In this document: positions 46,018-54,828 of the stretch, piece by piece
How the letters are laid out: every line of letters begins with the position of its first letter
How positions within the stretch are numbered: the first letter of the stretch is position 1
Assembly (NCBI GenBank): GCA_010365115.1
Contig: JAAFGX010000005.1
Location: forward strand, 1 to 64,000
DNA from: Paludibacter sp.
Lineage (GTDB): Bacteria > Bacteroidota > Bacteroidia > Bacteroidales > Paludibacteraceae
DNA: 64,000 nucleotides
Reading direction: 5' to 3'
Notes under the pieces: generated by a model
Seen by the model: only the letters and a program-made list of their open reading frames with translations
Told to the model about the DNA's origin: nothing
The model's database searches: none
Made by a program: the position numbers and the translations under genes

Positions 46018-47214
46018 ATGTACCTTTATAAAAAATTGAACATGCAAAACAGTCAAACAAAAATATTCTTCGATAAACTTCAATCAAATATTGAAATAAA
46101 AGAACTGATAAAATTGACTCTTACAGGCAAAAGAGAAAAATCTTCTGACCTGAAAAAGTTGATAATTACTGCGGTGGAATTAAAAAAAGGATATTGTCTG
46201 AATTTTATTTATCGTCATAACACAAAGGACATTACAAAAAACTTTGAAATCTTCGAAGGAATTCAATTCATTGAAAAGGCGCTTGAGGAGGAATTCCTGA
46301 ACGCCGAAATGTTTTCTAAAAACGAAAATCTCAACCTGTTCATTTTGCCAAATGGGAAAGTGAAGTTGAAATCTACCAAACCAGTTCTGGAAGCGCCGCT
46401 AACCTACTTGCATAACAAAGTCAAAGAACGATTGATTCATCCGCACGAAAATATTTATCTGCGTGAATTAGGCATTACCAATGTCAACTGGGAAATTCGC
46501 CGTGAAATGAGCGATAAATTCAAACAAATCAATCAATACATTGAATTATTAGCTCCAAATCTGAAAGAATTAACGGTTACTGACAATTTACACATTGTGG
46601 ATATGGGCTCGGGTAAAGGATATCTTACTTTTGCTTTGTATGATTACTTATCCAATTATTTGAAAATAAATATCCAAATGACCGGGGTAGAATATCGAGA
46701 AGAATTAGTGAAGACATGTAATACCATTGCTGAAATGGCTGATTTCGGTTCACTTAATTTTGTGCAGGGAACAATCGAAAAAACAGATCTCGATAAAATT
46801 GATATTCTAATAGCGCTTCATGCCTGCGATACGGCCACTGATGAAGCCATTTATCGTGGAATTACCTCAGGAGCGGAATTAATTGTATGTGCACCTTGTT
46901 GCCATAAACAAATCAGAAAAGCAATGAATGTAAGTAATGAACTTATTAACGTTACACGATTTGGCATTCTGAAAGAACGTCAGGCTGAGATAATTACTGA
47001 TACGATAAGAGCAATGATTCTAGAGGCATACGGTTATAAAACCAATGTTTTTGAATTTATATCGTTGGAACATACTCCTAAAAATGTAATGATAGTTGGC
47101 AAAAAAACGACAACTAAGGTTCCAAATAAAATTGAGATATTTAACAAAATATCTGCAATAAAACAACTTTATGGAATTGAAAAACATTACCTCGAAACTT
47201 TATTGGAACTATAA
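46018..47214 (+). CDS. Class I SAM-dependent methyltransferase (Methyltransf_32/METTL25-like)
   Basis: A 398-residue protein. The SAM-binding loop is IVDMGSGKGYLTFAL near residue 200. ALHACDTATDEAI and the cysteine motif VCAPCCHKQIR follow; this last is the mark of the METTL25/RRNAD-type methyltransferase group, where it probably binds the substrate or metal. The N-terminal 120 residues are a separate, mostly helical domain. The substrate is unknown; an rRNA or protein is possible. ATG 46018 and ATG 46042 are both plausible starts. It is followed by a small hydrolase gene 3 bases later. Confidence 0.75.
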   Translation: MYLYKKLNMQNSQTKIFFDKLQSNIEIKELIKLTLTGKREKSSDLKKLIITAVELKKGYCLNFIYRHNTKDITKNFEIFEGIQFIEKALEEEFLNAEMFSKNENLNLFILPNGKVKLKSTKPVLEAPLTYLHNKVKERLIHPHENIYLRELGITNVNWEIRREMSDKFKQINQYIELLAPNLKELTVTDNLHIVDMGSGKGYLTFALYDYLSNYLKINIQMTGVEYREELVKTCNTIAEMADFGSLNFVQGTIEKTDLDKIDILIALHACDTATDEAIYRGITSGAELIVCAPCCHKQIRKAMNVSNELINVTRFGILKERQAEIITDTIRAMILEAYGYKTNVFEFISLEHTPKNVMIVGKKTTTKVPNKIEIFNKISAIKQLYGIEKHYLETLLEL

Positions 47215-47217
47215 ACC

Positions 47218-47817
47218 ATGGATTCTCAAAAACCAATAATATATTTAGTTCCACGATGGGCTGGGAATATTCATTCCGATTGGTACGATTGGTTGGTATT
47301 GGAAATTAGTAACACCTATCAAATTGATATTCAATGTCTCGAAATGCCAAATTGGAATGAACCTGATCTTGACAAGTCATTAAATTTCCTGACAAATAGA
47401 ATTTCAGAACTCAATAACAATACTTATTTTATCGGACACAGTGTTGGTTGTCAGGCTATTTTACGATTCCTTGATGAAAGATTAAAGCAAAATCACAGCC
47501 TGAAAATTGGGGGATTTTTATTTGTAGCAGCATGGTTTAGTGTAGACAAACCGTGGATTTCCTTGAAACCCTGGACAAATTGCAACAAGTTGAATTATGA
47601 ACTGTTATCTAAAGCTACCACCTACAAAAAAGTTATTCTTTCAGATAACGACCCTTTTACAACCGACTATCTAGAAAATAAAAAACAGTGGATATCCCGT
47701 TTTGGAGCTGAAGTGATGATTAATCCAGGACAACTTCATTTTAATAGACTTATGGAAAAAGAGATTTTAAAAGAAGTAGAAAAAATGATTTCGCTTATCT
47801 CAAAAAATAAGAATTGA
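47218..47817 (+). CDS. Alpha/beta hydrolase (RBBP9/YdeN family)
   Basis: A 199-residue serine hydrolase with a compact alpha/beta fold. The nucleophile is in FIGHSVGCQAILRFL. The probable acid is in LSDNDPFT and the histidine in NPGQLHFNR. RAG... start WAGNIHSDWYDWL is typical of the RBBP9/YdeN family. Substrate unknown. It starts 3 bases after the methyltransferase stop, so they are an operon. Confidence 0.82.
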   Translation: MDSQKPIIYLVPRWAGNIHSDWYDWLVLEISNTYQIDIQCLEMPNWNEPDLDKSLNFLTNRISELNNNTYFIGHSVGCQAILRFLDERLKQNHSLKIGGFLFVAAWFSVDKPWISLKPWTNCNKLNYELLSKATTYKKVILSDNDPFTTDYLENKKQWISRFGAEVMINPGQLHFNRLMEKEILKEVEKMISLISKNKN

Positions 47818-47895
47818 TTCATTACAACCCTTTACTTAGAACTTTTTTGCTCTTCATAATTCCTTCTTTTTCTTCATAATTCTTGATTCATCTGT

Positions 47896-47925
47896 TTTGC
47901 AACCCGCCAAAAAAGACTATCTTTG
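47896..47925 (+). promoter_or_regulatory. purL: purL promoter
   Basis: TTTG (47896-47899), an 18-base spacer and TATCTTTG (47918-47925) match the Bacteroidetes promoter well. A leader of about 80 bases precedes the ATG at 48012. I saw no purine-riboswitch-like core in it. Confidence 0.7.
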
Positions 47926-48011
47926 CACTAAAATTAAGAGTACTGGTAATTCATTTAAAAACAACAGTAAATTATTAGTATACTGCAACTTCTGAAACTT
48001 CAAAATAAATT

Positions 48012-51000
48012 ATGATACTATTTTTCCGAACTCCCGCCCAACACATTTATGCCGTACAATCCGCTCAACCACTCAAAGTTGAAGATGTTCATAAGTTGGA
48101 ATGGCTTTTCAGCGAAGCTATATTACTTGAGTCCTCGAATGTCGAAGGAAATTACGTCGGACCGCGCCGCGAAATGATTACTCCTTGGAGCACAAATGCC
48201 GTTGAAATTACTCAAAACATGGGAATTTCCGGCATTATTCGTATTGAAGAATATAACCTAGTACCCAATACACCTTCTGTAAAAGGTGGTTTGGAGTACG
48301 ATCCTATGCTTCAACGGATATACACAGGATTGGGACAAGATATTTTCACCGTAAATAAACAACCAGAGCCGATTTTAGAAATTGATGATATTGCTGCTTA
48401 CAGCGCTCAAGAAGGATTAGCATTGAGTCCGGATGAAGTTGACTATCTGAATGGAATAAGCCAGAAAATTGATCGTAAACTAACAGATAGTGAGGTTTTC
48501 GGGTTCTCTCAGGTAAATTCGGAACACTGTCGTCACAAAATTTTCAACGGTCAATTTGTAATTGATGGCGAAGAAAAAGAGTTGACATTGTTTAAAATGA
48601 TTCGCAAAACCTCGGAAGAAAACCCAAACAAACTCGTTTCAGCATATAAAGATAATGTAGCTTTCAATGCCGGTCCGAAAATCGAACAATTTGCACCTGC
48701 AAGTGGCGACAAGCCTGATTATTTTGAAATAAAAGAAATTGAGTCGGTTATTTCGTTGAAAGCCGAAACACATAACTTCCCAACAACTGTTGAGCCATTC
48801 AACGGCGCTGCTACCGGTGCAGGTGGTGAAATTCGCGACCGTCTTGGCGGAGGAAAGGCAAGTTTGCCAATTGCAGGAACAGCAGTTTATATGACTTCGT
48901 ATGCCCGCAACGATAATTCACGCAATTGGGAGAATGCAATAAATCCTCGCAAATGGTTATACCAAACCCCTGAACAAATTCTGATTAAGGCTTCAAATGG
49001 AGCATCCGATTTTGGAAATAAGTTTGGACAGCCACTTATTTGTGGTTCGTTGCTGACTTTCGAACACGAAGAAAACAACAAAAAATACGGCTACGACAAA
49101 GTAATTATGTTGGCCGGTGGTGTTGGTTTCGGAACCATGCGCGACGCTCTTAAAGGCAATGTTGAGGCAGGTGAAAAAGTAGTGGTAATGGGGGGCGACA
49201 ATTACCGAATCGGTATGGGTGGCGCTGCTGTATCGTCAGTACAAACCGGAGAATATAATAATGCCATTGAATTGAATGCGGTTCAACGTGCAAATCCTGA
49301 AATGCAGAAACGTGTTTCAAATGTGATTCGTACACTTGCTGAAGCTGATGTAAATCCGATTGTTTCTATTCACGATCACGGTGCAGGCGGACACTTAAAC
49401 TGTTTATCGGAATTGGTGGAAACAACAGGTGGGAAAATTGATTTGTCGGCTCTTCCGGTAGGCGATCCTACATTGAGTGCCAAGGAAATTGTAGGGAACG
49501 AGAGTCAGGAACGAATGGGAATGGTCATTCCTGAAGCAGCAATCGAAGCCGTTCGCCGCATTGCCGAACGCGAACGCGCTCCAATGTATGTGGTGGGCGA
49601 AACAACGGGTGACATGAGATTGACTTTTTACATGCCCCCTAACCCCCAGAAGGGGGAACAAAAAGCAGGAATGCAAACAGCTTATCCATCAATGTACTCG
49701 CGTTTAAAAGAATTAGCTGTTAAACACAGATATAATCCTACTCCAGCAGAAGAATTTCTTTGGCAACAACTAAAAGGAAAAAATCTTGACAATTGCAAAT
49801 TTAGAAGACAACATATTATCGGTGATTGTATTGCAGATTTTATTTGTTTACAAAAAAAAATAGTAATAGAAGTAGATGGAAAATACCACGATACAATTGA
49901 AATGAAAGAATACGATGAACTTCGAACTCAACTATTTCAAGAATATGGTTTGAAAGTTATTCGTTTTACAAATGAAGAAGTATTAAATGAAATAGATAAG
50001 GTTCTAATAAATATAAAAACTGAACTATCTAATCTTACTCCCCTTTTAGGGGGTTGGGGGGCAGCTCCAATTGACCTTCAATTGGAATATATGATTGGTA
50101 AACCGCCGCGTACTATAATGACTGACAGCACAATTGTTGAGAATTTTGCTGCTGTTGAAATAAATGAAGAAAAATTATTTGAATATATTCAAAACGTACT
50201 GCAAGTAGAATCGGTAGCTTGTAAAGACTGGTTGACAAACAAAGTAGACCGTTCAATCACGGGTAAAATTGCCCGCCAACAATGTGCAGGTGAAATTCAG
50301 TTGCCGTTGAACGACCTTGGTGTTGTGGCACTGGATTTCCGTGGAAATGTGGGTATTGCCACTTCTATCGGACATGCACCGCTTGCTGCGCTTGTTAATC
50401 CCGAAGCTGGTTCAGTATTGGCAGTGGCCGAAGCATTGACCAATATCGTTTGGGCACCAATGACTGATGGACTGGATAGTGTTTCGTTGAGCGCCAACTG
50501 GATGTGGCCTTGTAATAATCCGGGTGAAGATGCCCGCCTTTATAAAGCTGTTGAGGCATGTAGCGATTTCTGCTGTTCATTAGGCATCAATATTCCTACA
50601 GGAAAAGATTCGCTTTCGATGACCCAAAAATATGGTAACGAGAAAGTATTCTCTCCCGGAACAGTCATTATTTCAGCCGGAGCGGAAGTTTCTGACGTGA
50701 AGAAAACGGTTAGTCCGGTATTGGTAAACGACCCTAAGTCAGCAGTATATTATATCGATTTTTCATTCGACAATCACAAATTAGGCGGTTCTGTTTTGGC
50801 ACAAACACTTAATAAACTGGGTGATGAAGTTCCAACTGTACAAGATGCCGAATATTTTAAAGCGGCATTCGAAAGCATTCAGGAATTAATTAGCAAAGAC
50901 TTGATTCTGGCAGGGCATGACATTTCCGAAGGCGGCATGTTGACAGCCTTATTAGAAATGTGTTTTGCTAATGCAAGCGGCGGTTTAGACGTAAGACTTG

Positions 51001-52130
51001 ATCAAATTGCTGAAAGCTCGCTTGTAAATATACTATTTGCTGAAAATCCGGGCGTTCTTATACAGGTAAAAGATAAACGTGCCGTTGAGAAAATACTTGA
51101 AGGTAACGGCATCGGTTTTGCCCGCATTGCTACTCCTATTGCGGAACGACGAATGGAAATCATCAAAAAAACAGCTTCCTATTCATTCTCTATTAACGAA
51201 CTTCGCGATATTTGGTACCGTTCTTCGTATTTGCTTGATCGCAAACAAAGTGGTGAAATTTGCGCACAGGCTCGTTTTAATAATTATAAGAATCAACCGT
51301 TGGAATTTGCTTTTAACAAAAATTTTAATGGAAAATTCTCGCAATTTAATCTTTCTCAAAATCATGCACCAAGTGGCGTAAAAGCAGCAATCATCAGAGA
51401 AAAAGGAACAAATGGCGACCGTGAAATGGCTTACGCCCTTTACTTAGCAGGTTTTGATGTAAAAGATGTGCACATGACCGACTTGTCGACAGGACGTGAA
51501 ACGTTGGAAGATGTTAATATGATTGTATTCTGCGGTGGATTTTCAAACTCCGATGTTCTTGGTTCTGCCAAAGGGTGGGCAGGTGGCTTCCTGTTCAATG
51601 AAAAAGCAAAACTAGCATTGGATAACTTTTACAAACGCAATGACACGTTGAGTTTGGGAATTTGTAACGGTTGTCAGTTAATGATTGAACTCGGACTGGT
51701 CAACCCCGATCACGATGTGAAAGCAAGTATGAAGCACAACGACTCGCATAAATTCGAATCCGGGTTTGTTGGATTAACAATTCCTGAAAACAACTCGGTA
51801 ATGTTAGGTTCATTATCAAATAGTAAACTCGGTGTTTGGGTGGCTCACGGCGAAGGAAAATTCTATTTGCCAAAAGCAGAAAACGAATACAATATCATTG
51901 CTAAATATTCCTACGCAAGCTACCCTGCTAATCCAAACGGATCAGATTATAACGTAGCCGGTGTATGTTCAACAGATGGTCGTCATCTTGCCATGATGCC
52001 TCACCCCGAACGGGCCGTATTCCCATGGCAATGGGCTAACTATCCTGCCGACCGCAAAGCAAACGACCAAATCACTCCATGGGTGGAAGCGTTTGTAAAT
52101 GCACGGAAATGGGTGGAAAAGAATAAATAA
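48012..52130 (+). CDS. purL: Phosphoribosylformylglycinamidine synthase with an inserted DUF559 nuclease domain
   Basis: Large single-chain PurL (FGAM synthase), fourth step of purine synthesis, normally about 1230 residues in this phylum; this is 1372. In order: PurS-like N-terminus (1 to about 150); first synthetase half (about 170-540) with NSEHCRHKIF and AETHNFPTTVEPFNGAATGAGG; inserted block (about 541-684); second half (about 690-1090) with IPTGKDSLSM and HDISEGGM; glutaminase (about 1120-1372) with Cys1221 in ICNGCQLM and HPERAVFPWQW. The insert separates GETTGDMRLTF from APIDLQLEYMIGKPP, which in ordinary PurL are joined by a short linker. All PurL catalytic motifs are intact and no frameshift or stop occurs, so the chimera is translated. 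Confidence 0.93.
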   Translation: MILFFRTPAQHIYAVQSAQPLKVEDVHKLEWLFSEAILLESSNVEGNYVGPRREMITPWSTNAVEITQNMGISGIIRIEEYNLVPNTPSVKGGLEYDPMLQRIYTGLGQDIFTVNKQPEPILEIDDIAAYSAQEGLALSPDEVDYLNGISQKIDRKLTDSEVFGFSQVNSEHCRHKIFNGQFVIDGEEKELTLFKMIRKTSEENPNKLVSAYKDNVAFNAGPKIEQFAPASGDKPDYFEIKEIESVISLKAETHNFPTTVEPFNGAATGAGGEIRDRLGGGKASLPIAGTAVYMTSYARNDNSRNWENAINPRKWLYQTPEQILIKASNGASDFGNKFGQPLICGSLLTFEHEENNKKYGYDKVIMLAGGVGFGTMRDALKGNVEAGEKVVVMGGDNYRIGMGGAAVSSVQTGEYNNAIELNAVQRANPEMQKRVSNVIRTLAEADVNPIVSIHDHGAGGHLNCLSELVETTGGKIDLSALPVGDPTLSAKEIVGNESQERMGMVIPEAAIEAVRRIAERERAPMYVVGETTGDMRLTFYMPPNPQKGEQKAGMQTAYPSMYSRLKELAVKHRYNPTPAEEFLWQQLKGKNLDNCKFRRQHIIGDCIADFICLQKKIVIEVDGKYHDTIEMKEYDELRTQLFQEYGLKVIRFTNEEVLNEIDKVLINIKTELSNLTPLLGGWGAAPIDLQLEYMIGKPPRTIMTDSTIVENFAAVEINEEKLFEYIQNVLQVESVACKDWLTNKVDRSITGKIARQQCAGEIQLPLNDLGVVALDFRGNVGIATSIGHAPLAALVNPEAGSVLAVAEALTNIVWAPMTDGLDSVSLSANWMWPCNNPGEDARLYKAVEACSDFCCSLGINIPTGKDSLSMTQKYGNEKVFSPGTVIISAGAEVSDVKKTVSPVLVNDPKSAVYYIDFSFDNHKLGGSVLAQTLNKLGDEVPTVQDAEYFKAAFESIQELISKDLILAGHDISEGGMLTALLEMCFANASGGLDVRLDQIAESSLVNILFAENPGVLIQVKDKRAVEKILEGNGIGFARIATPIAERRMEIIKKTASYSFSINELRDIWYRSSYLLDRKQSGEICAQARFNNYKNQPLEFAFNKNFNGKFSQFNLSQNHAPSGVKAAIIREKGTNGDREMAYALYLAGFDVKDVHMTDLSTGRETLEDVNMIVFCGGFSNSDVLGSAKGWAGGFLFNEKAKLALDNFYKRNDTLSLGICNGCQLMIELGLVNPDHDVKASMKHNDSHKFESGFVGLTIPENNSVMLGSLSNSKLGVWVAHGEGKFYLPKAENEYNIIAKYSYASYPANPNGSDYNVAGVCSTDGRHLAMMPHPERAVFPWQWANYPADRKANDQITPWVEAFVNARKWVEKNK
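49633..50063 (+). mobile_element. 431-bp element encoding a DUF559 (Vsr-like) endonuclease, inserted in frame in purL
   Basis: The ends are near-identical inverted repeats of 27 bases: TGCCCCCTAACCCCC at 49633 and the complement TGCCCCCCAACCCCC at the right end. Each arm has its own small hairpin (CCCCC..GGGGG, CCCC..GGGG). Between them is a DUF559 domain of the PD-(D/E)XK superfamily. It has a helix with NPTPAEEFLWQQL, then CKFRRQHIIGDCIADFIC with the aspartate, and KKIVIEVDGKYH with the Glu-x-Asp pair. So the nuclease active site looks intact. The frame has no stop and passes through both repeats. There are no intein splicing motifs (N-terminal Cys/Ser, C-terminal His-Asn). No target-site duplication is obvious. 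Confidence 0.8.
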
Positions 52131-52156
52131 AACCTCACCTCCAACAGTAGAGGGTA
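52131..52156 (+). repeat. Degenerate GC-rich repeat directly after the purL stop
   Basis: AACCTCACCTCCAACAG...AGAGGG begins at the base after the purL TAA. It resembles the repeat after the biotin carboxylase gene (8492-8532). The inner hairpin is degraded. Confidence 0.4.
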
Positions 52157-52163
52157 GAAATAG

Positions 52164-52200
52164 AAATCCCGCCTTCACGCAAGTGAAGGTGGGATTTTTT
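52164..52200 (+). terminator. Terminator of purL
   Basis: A 15-pair stem (AAATCCCGCCTTCAC with GTGAAGGTGGGATTT, one wobble), a GCAA tetraloop and a T run. Confidence 0.85.
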
Positions 52201-52309
52201 CAATTCCAATAGCGTTAGAATATTTAACGGTAATATATCATTCGGAAAAATAAAGCAGCCTGATTAGCAATTCTTTAATTATATACTCTCAAAAAAAATA
52301 ATTTTTTAG

Positions 52310-52317
52310 TACTTTTG
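52310..52317 (+). promoter_or_regulatory. Promoter -7 box of plsC
   Basis: TACTTTTG fits TAnnTTTG, 34 bases before the ATG at 52351. It overlaps the TTG of a longer open frame and so argues against that start. Confidence 0.6.
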
Positions 52318-52350
52318 CATTCGATTTTCGTATTTATAAATAAAGCTGCC

Positions 52351-53085
52351 ATGAAAAAACTTATTTCCATTCCACTTTCATTCATAGTGTATGTGCTGGT
52401 CCTTTTCATATTATGTATATTTCATATTATCCAGTTTGTAAGTTTACATCTCTTTGGATACGAAGCACATAAACGGAGTGTCGATTGGATGGGTTTTTTT
52501 CTTATAAAAGCCTTACTTGTTAATTTAACTACAGCCAAAGTTGAATTCAAGGCTGATTTGCCCGAAGGAAAACCAATTATATTTGTAGCCAACCATCAGG
52601 GCGTTTATGATATTATTGGTATCGGTTGGTTTTTGCGGAAATATCATCCAAAATATGTGAGTAAAATTGAGTTGGGAAAAGGGATTCCCAGCATTTCGTA
52701 CAATTTAAATCATGGCGGGTCGGTGCTCATCGACCGAAACGATCCAAAACAAGCCCTGCCGGCTTTAAAAAAAATGGCAGAATATATTCAGGCAAACAAC
52801 AGATCGACAGTTATTTATCCTGAAGGTACCCGTTCACGTGATGGAAAACCGGGACATTTTGCATCGAATGGCGTAAAAATATTGTGTAAATATGCACCAG
52901 ATGCTTTGGTAGTTCCCATAACCATTAATAATTCCTGGAAAATCTTCCAATACGGAGTTTTTCCATTAGGCTTAGGCACACGCCTAAGATTCACAGTTCA
53001 TTCCGCAATAGCAGTAAAAGAATTTGATTTTAACACCCTTTTCGAGATGACAGAGAAAGCTATCATTGGAGATATTGAAAACTAA
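52351..53085 (+). CDS. plsC: 1-acyl-sn-glycerol-3-phosphate acyltransferase
   Basis: About 244 residues. An N-terminal membrane helix pair (about residues 5-35) anchors it in the inner membrane. Acyltransferase motifs are NHQGVYD (NHxxxxD), a second block around LIDRND, PEGTRSRDG with the conserved EGTRS, and VVPITIN. It acylates lysophosphatidate in phospholipid synthesis. ATG 52351 (MKKLISIPLS) is chosen over a TTG at 52315 because a -7 promoter box lies in that extension. It is a single gene between purL and the tandem paralogs. Confidence 0.9.
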   Translation: MKKLISIPLSFIVYVLVLFILCIFHIIQFVSLHLFGYEAHKRSVDWMGFFLIKALLVNLTTAKVEFKADLPEGKPIIFVANHQGVYDIIGIGWFLRKYHPKYVSKIELGKGIPSISYNLNHGGSVLIDRNDPKQALPALKKMAEYIQANNRSTVIYPEGTRSRDGKPGHFASNGVKILCKYAPDALVVPITINNSWKIFQYGVFPLGLGTRLRFTVHSAIAVKEFDFNTLFEMTEKAIIGDIEN

Positions 53086-53404
53086 CACCAAAATAGTTGA
53101 GGTAAAATCATTTTTAAGTAATTTACAAGTAATTTATAAGTAATAATGCACAAATAATAATTAAATATAAGACTGTTAATCAATGATTTGTTGATTAAAA
53201 TGGCAACATTATATTCTTCCAACTACTAATTAATGCGGTATAACTCTTAATTAAATTATGAAAATTGGTTATTATTTGTCTTAAAGTTCTACATAATTTT
53301 TTATTCAGCCAAAAAAATGGTAATTTTGTGTTCTTTTGAAGCTGTGAAAGTAGGAAAATTTGAATAGTGAATGAGTAATAAATGATCAGCAATTGAATAA
53401 AAAT
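53086..53404. other. Intergenic leader before the tandem paralogs
   Basis: AT-rich. It contains a likely -7 box, TAATTTTG at 53321-53328, about 75 bases before the first paralog. Nothing else is recognisable. Confidence 0.45.
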
Positions 53405-54055
53405 ATGAAGAAAATCTTACTATTCTTATTGCTGATATTGACTTCTACTATAGGTTCATTAGCTTCAACAAGCGATTCAATATCCACAACCTACAGCGAT
53501 GGCGTATTTACAAGCCAGTATCGTTGTAAAGTTTTTGCCTCCGAAAAAACAATAGATGAGGTATCTGACAAATTAGTGAGTGATTTTCAAAATTCAACAA
53601 CCAGCCTTTTCGATTGGGCATTAAAGGATTTAGGACTTCAAAACGAAGGTAATGAATTGATTATCATTATAAAATCATCAAACCACGATGTGAAAACCGG
53701 AATTACTCATGGCTTATTTGATATTGTGGTTCCATATTTCAAAACTTTTAGCAATGTCAAAGTAGATGCCATTGTTTCAAAAACTAAGAATAACCATGGA
53801 GTAACAAAAGTCTCAGCAAATATTATATATTCAAGTTTATTATTGAAAAATGGTTTAGCAGTACTATATATAATACCTCAAAAAAACAACGAAATGTTTT
53901 TTTATTCAAATGTAAGTATTCGATTCGGTTGGTTCTTTAATATTTTTATTACTAAAAAACGCTATAAAAGCATTGTAGAATGGAGAATTAAAAAATTCAC
54001 TGAAAACATGAGACTTGAATGTATTAAAACGGAAAAAATGGCATCAAAAAAATAA
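53405..54055 (+). CDS. Exported protein of unknown function, paralog 1
   Basis: About 216 residues. N-terminal signal peptide (KKILLFLLLILTSTIGSLA). The mature protein starts with SDSISTTYSDGVFTSQYRC and has no cysteines beyond that region. Its C-terminal 45 residues (FGWFFNIFITKKRYKSI, then VEWRIKKFTENMRLE) are closely matched by paralog 2 directly downstream. The central part has alternating strand-like sequence, so a lipocalin or START-like periplasmic fold is possible, but I recognise no domain. ATG 53405 is preferred to the TTG at 53393. Envelope location is inferred from the signal peptide. Confidence 0.65.
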   Translation: MKKILLFLLLILTSTIGSLASTSDSISTTYSDGVFTSQYRCKVFASEKTIDEVSDKLVSDFQNSTTSLFDWALKDLGLQNEGNELIIIIKSSNHDVKTGITHGLFDIVVPYFKTFSNVKVDAIVSKTKNNHGVTKVSANIIYSSLLLKNGLAVLYIIPQKNNEMFFYSNVSIRFGWFFNIFITKKRYKSIVEWRIKKFTENMRLECIKTEKMASKK

Positions 54056-54111
54056 ATACAAAATAAAACCGGTTTGATAATTTCAATTTGTATCAATTAT
54101 TAATTTTTTCA

Positions 54112-54759
54112 ATGACTAGACATATTTTACTAATTATTATATCCTTAACGGTTTTTTTTTCGATTAAGGCTTCTTCATTTGATTCAATATCTTCAGTATA
54201 TAAAAATGGTGAATTTGTGACTTATTGCCAATTAAGCGTAAATGCGTCAGACAGCATATGTAGTGAAGTAATAAACAAGTTCGTTTATCAAATGTGTTAT
54301 GATTTAGACGGGCTTTTTACATGGGGTTTAAAAGGTATGAGTCTGGCGAACAACAAAGATGAATTATTGAAATTTGATTTCAAAACTACAAAATTTGACA
54401 AAAAAACCAATATACTAAGAGGCATAGGCGATGTTATTGTGCCCGGAGTTACCACATTTCCAAACCTTTATATCGACAGCAAAGTAACACAATTAAAATA
54501 TACAAACGGACGAAGAGATATCAGACTTGATCTGGTTACTGAAAATCCGTTTATAAAAAACATGGTTGGTGTTTATAAGTTCATTCCCAAAAACCGAAAT
54601 AATATGAGTTATTATTATTTGGAAACCCATATTAAATTCGGTTGGTATTTCGATATTTTCATAACTCAGAACAGGTATAAAAAAATCATGGAATGGAGAA
54701 TAAAACAATTAGTCCGAAACATGAAAGAAGAATCTGAGAAAAGAGAAAAACTAAAATAA
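54112..54759 (+). CDS. Exported protein of unknown function, paralog 2
   Basis: About 215 residues. A signal peptide (HILLIIISLTVFFSIKAS) precedes a mature part beginning FDSISSVYKNGEFVTYC, which aligns with paralog 1 (SDSISTTYSDGVFTSQYRC). Further matches include FTWGLKGMSL / FDWALKDLGL, the DVIVPGVTTFPN / DIVVPYFKTFSN block and the C-terminal FGWYFDIFITQNRYKKI. The two are 56 bases apart and diverged, so the duplication is old. The function is unknown. A start at 54088 would add eight residues ahead of the signal peptide; 54112 is preferred. Confidence 0.65.
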   Translation: MTRHILLIIISLTVFFSIKASSFDSISSVYKNGEFVTYCQLSVNASDSICSEVINKFVYQMCYDLDGLFTWGLKGMSLANNKDELLKFDFKTTKFDKKTNILRGIGDVIVPGVTTFPNLYIDSKVTQLKYTNGRRDIRLDLVTENPFIKNMVGVYKFIPKNRNNMSYYYLETHIKFGWYFDIFITQNRYKKIMEWRIKQLVRNMKEESEKREKLK

Positions 54760-54828
54760 CTTTTATAAATTTCTATTCTCAGAAATTACATTTAGAAAAA
54801 TCAACAATTACACGATTCTACATAAAAA

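Noticed and set aside
49671..50040. The DUF559 ORF as a separate gene overlapping purL
   Set aside because: Internal ATGs exist (49671 and 49692), but there is no stop: the frame continues straight into PurL, so it is part of that protein as sequenced.
49633..50063. An intein in PurL
   Set aside because: No Cys/Ser/Thr at the left junction, no His-Asn at the right, and no Hint-type motifs. The insert is only about 143 residues and matches DUF559 instead.
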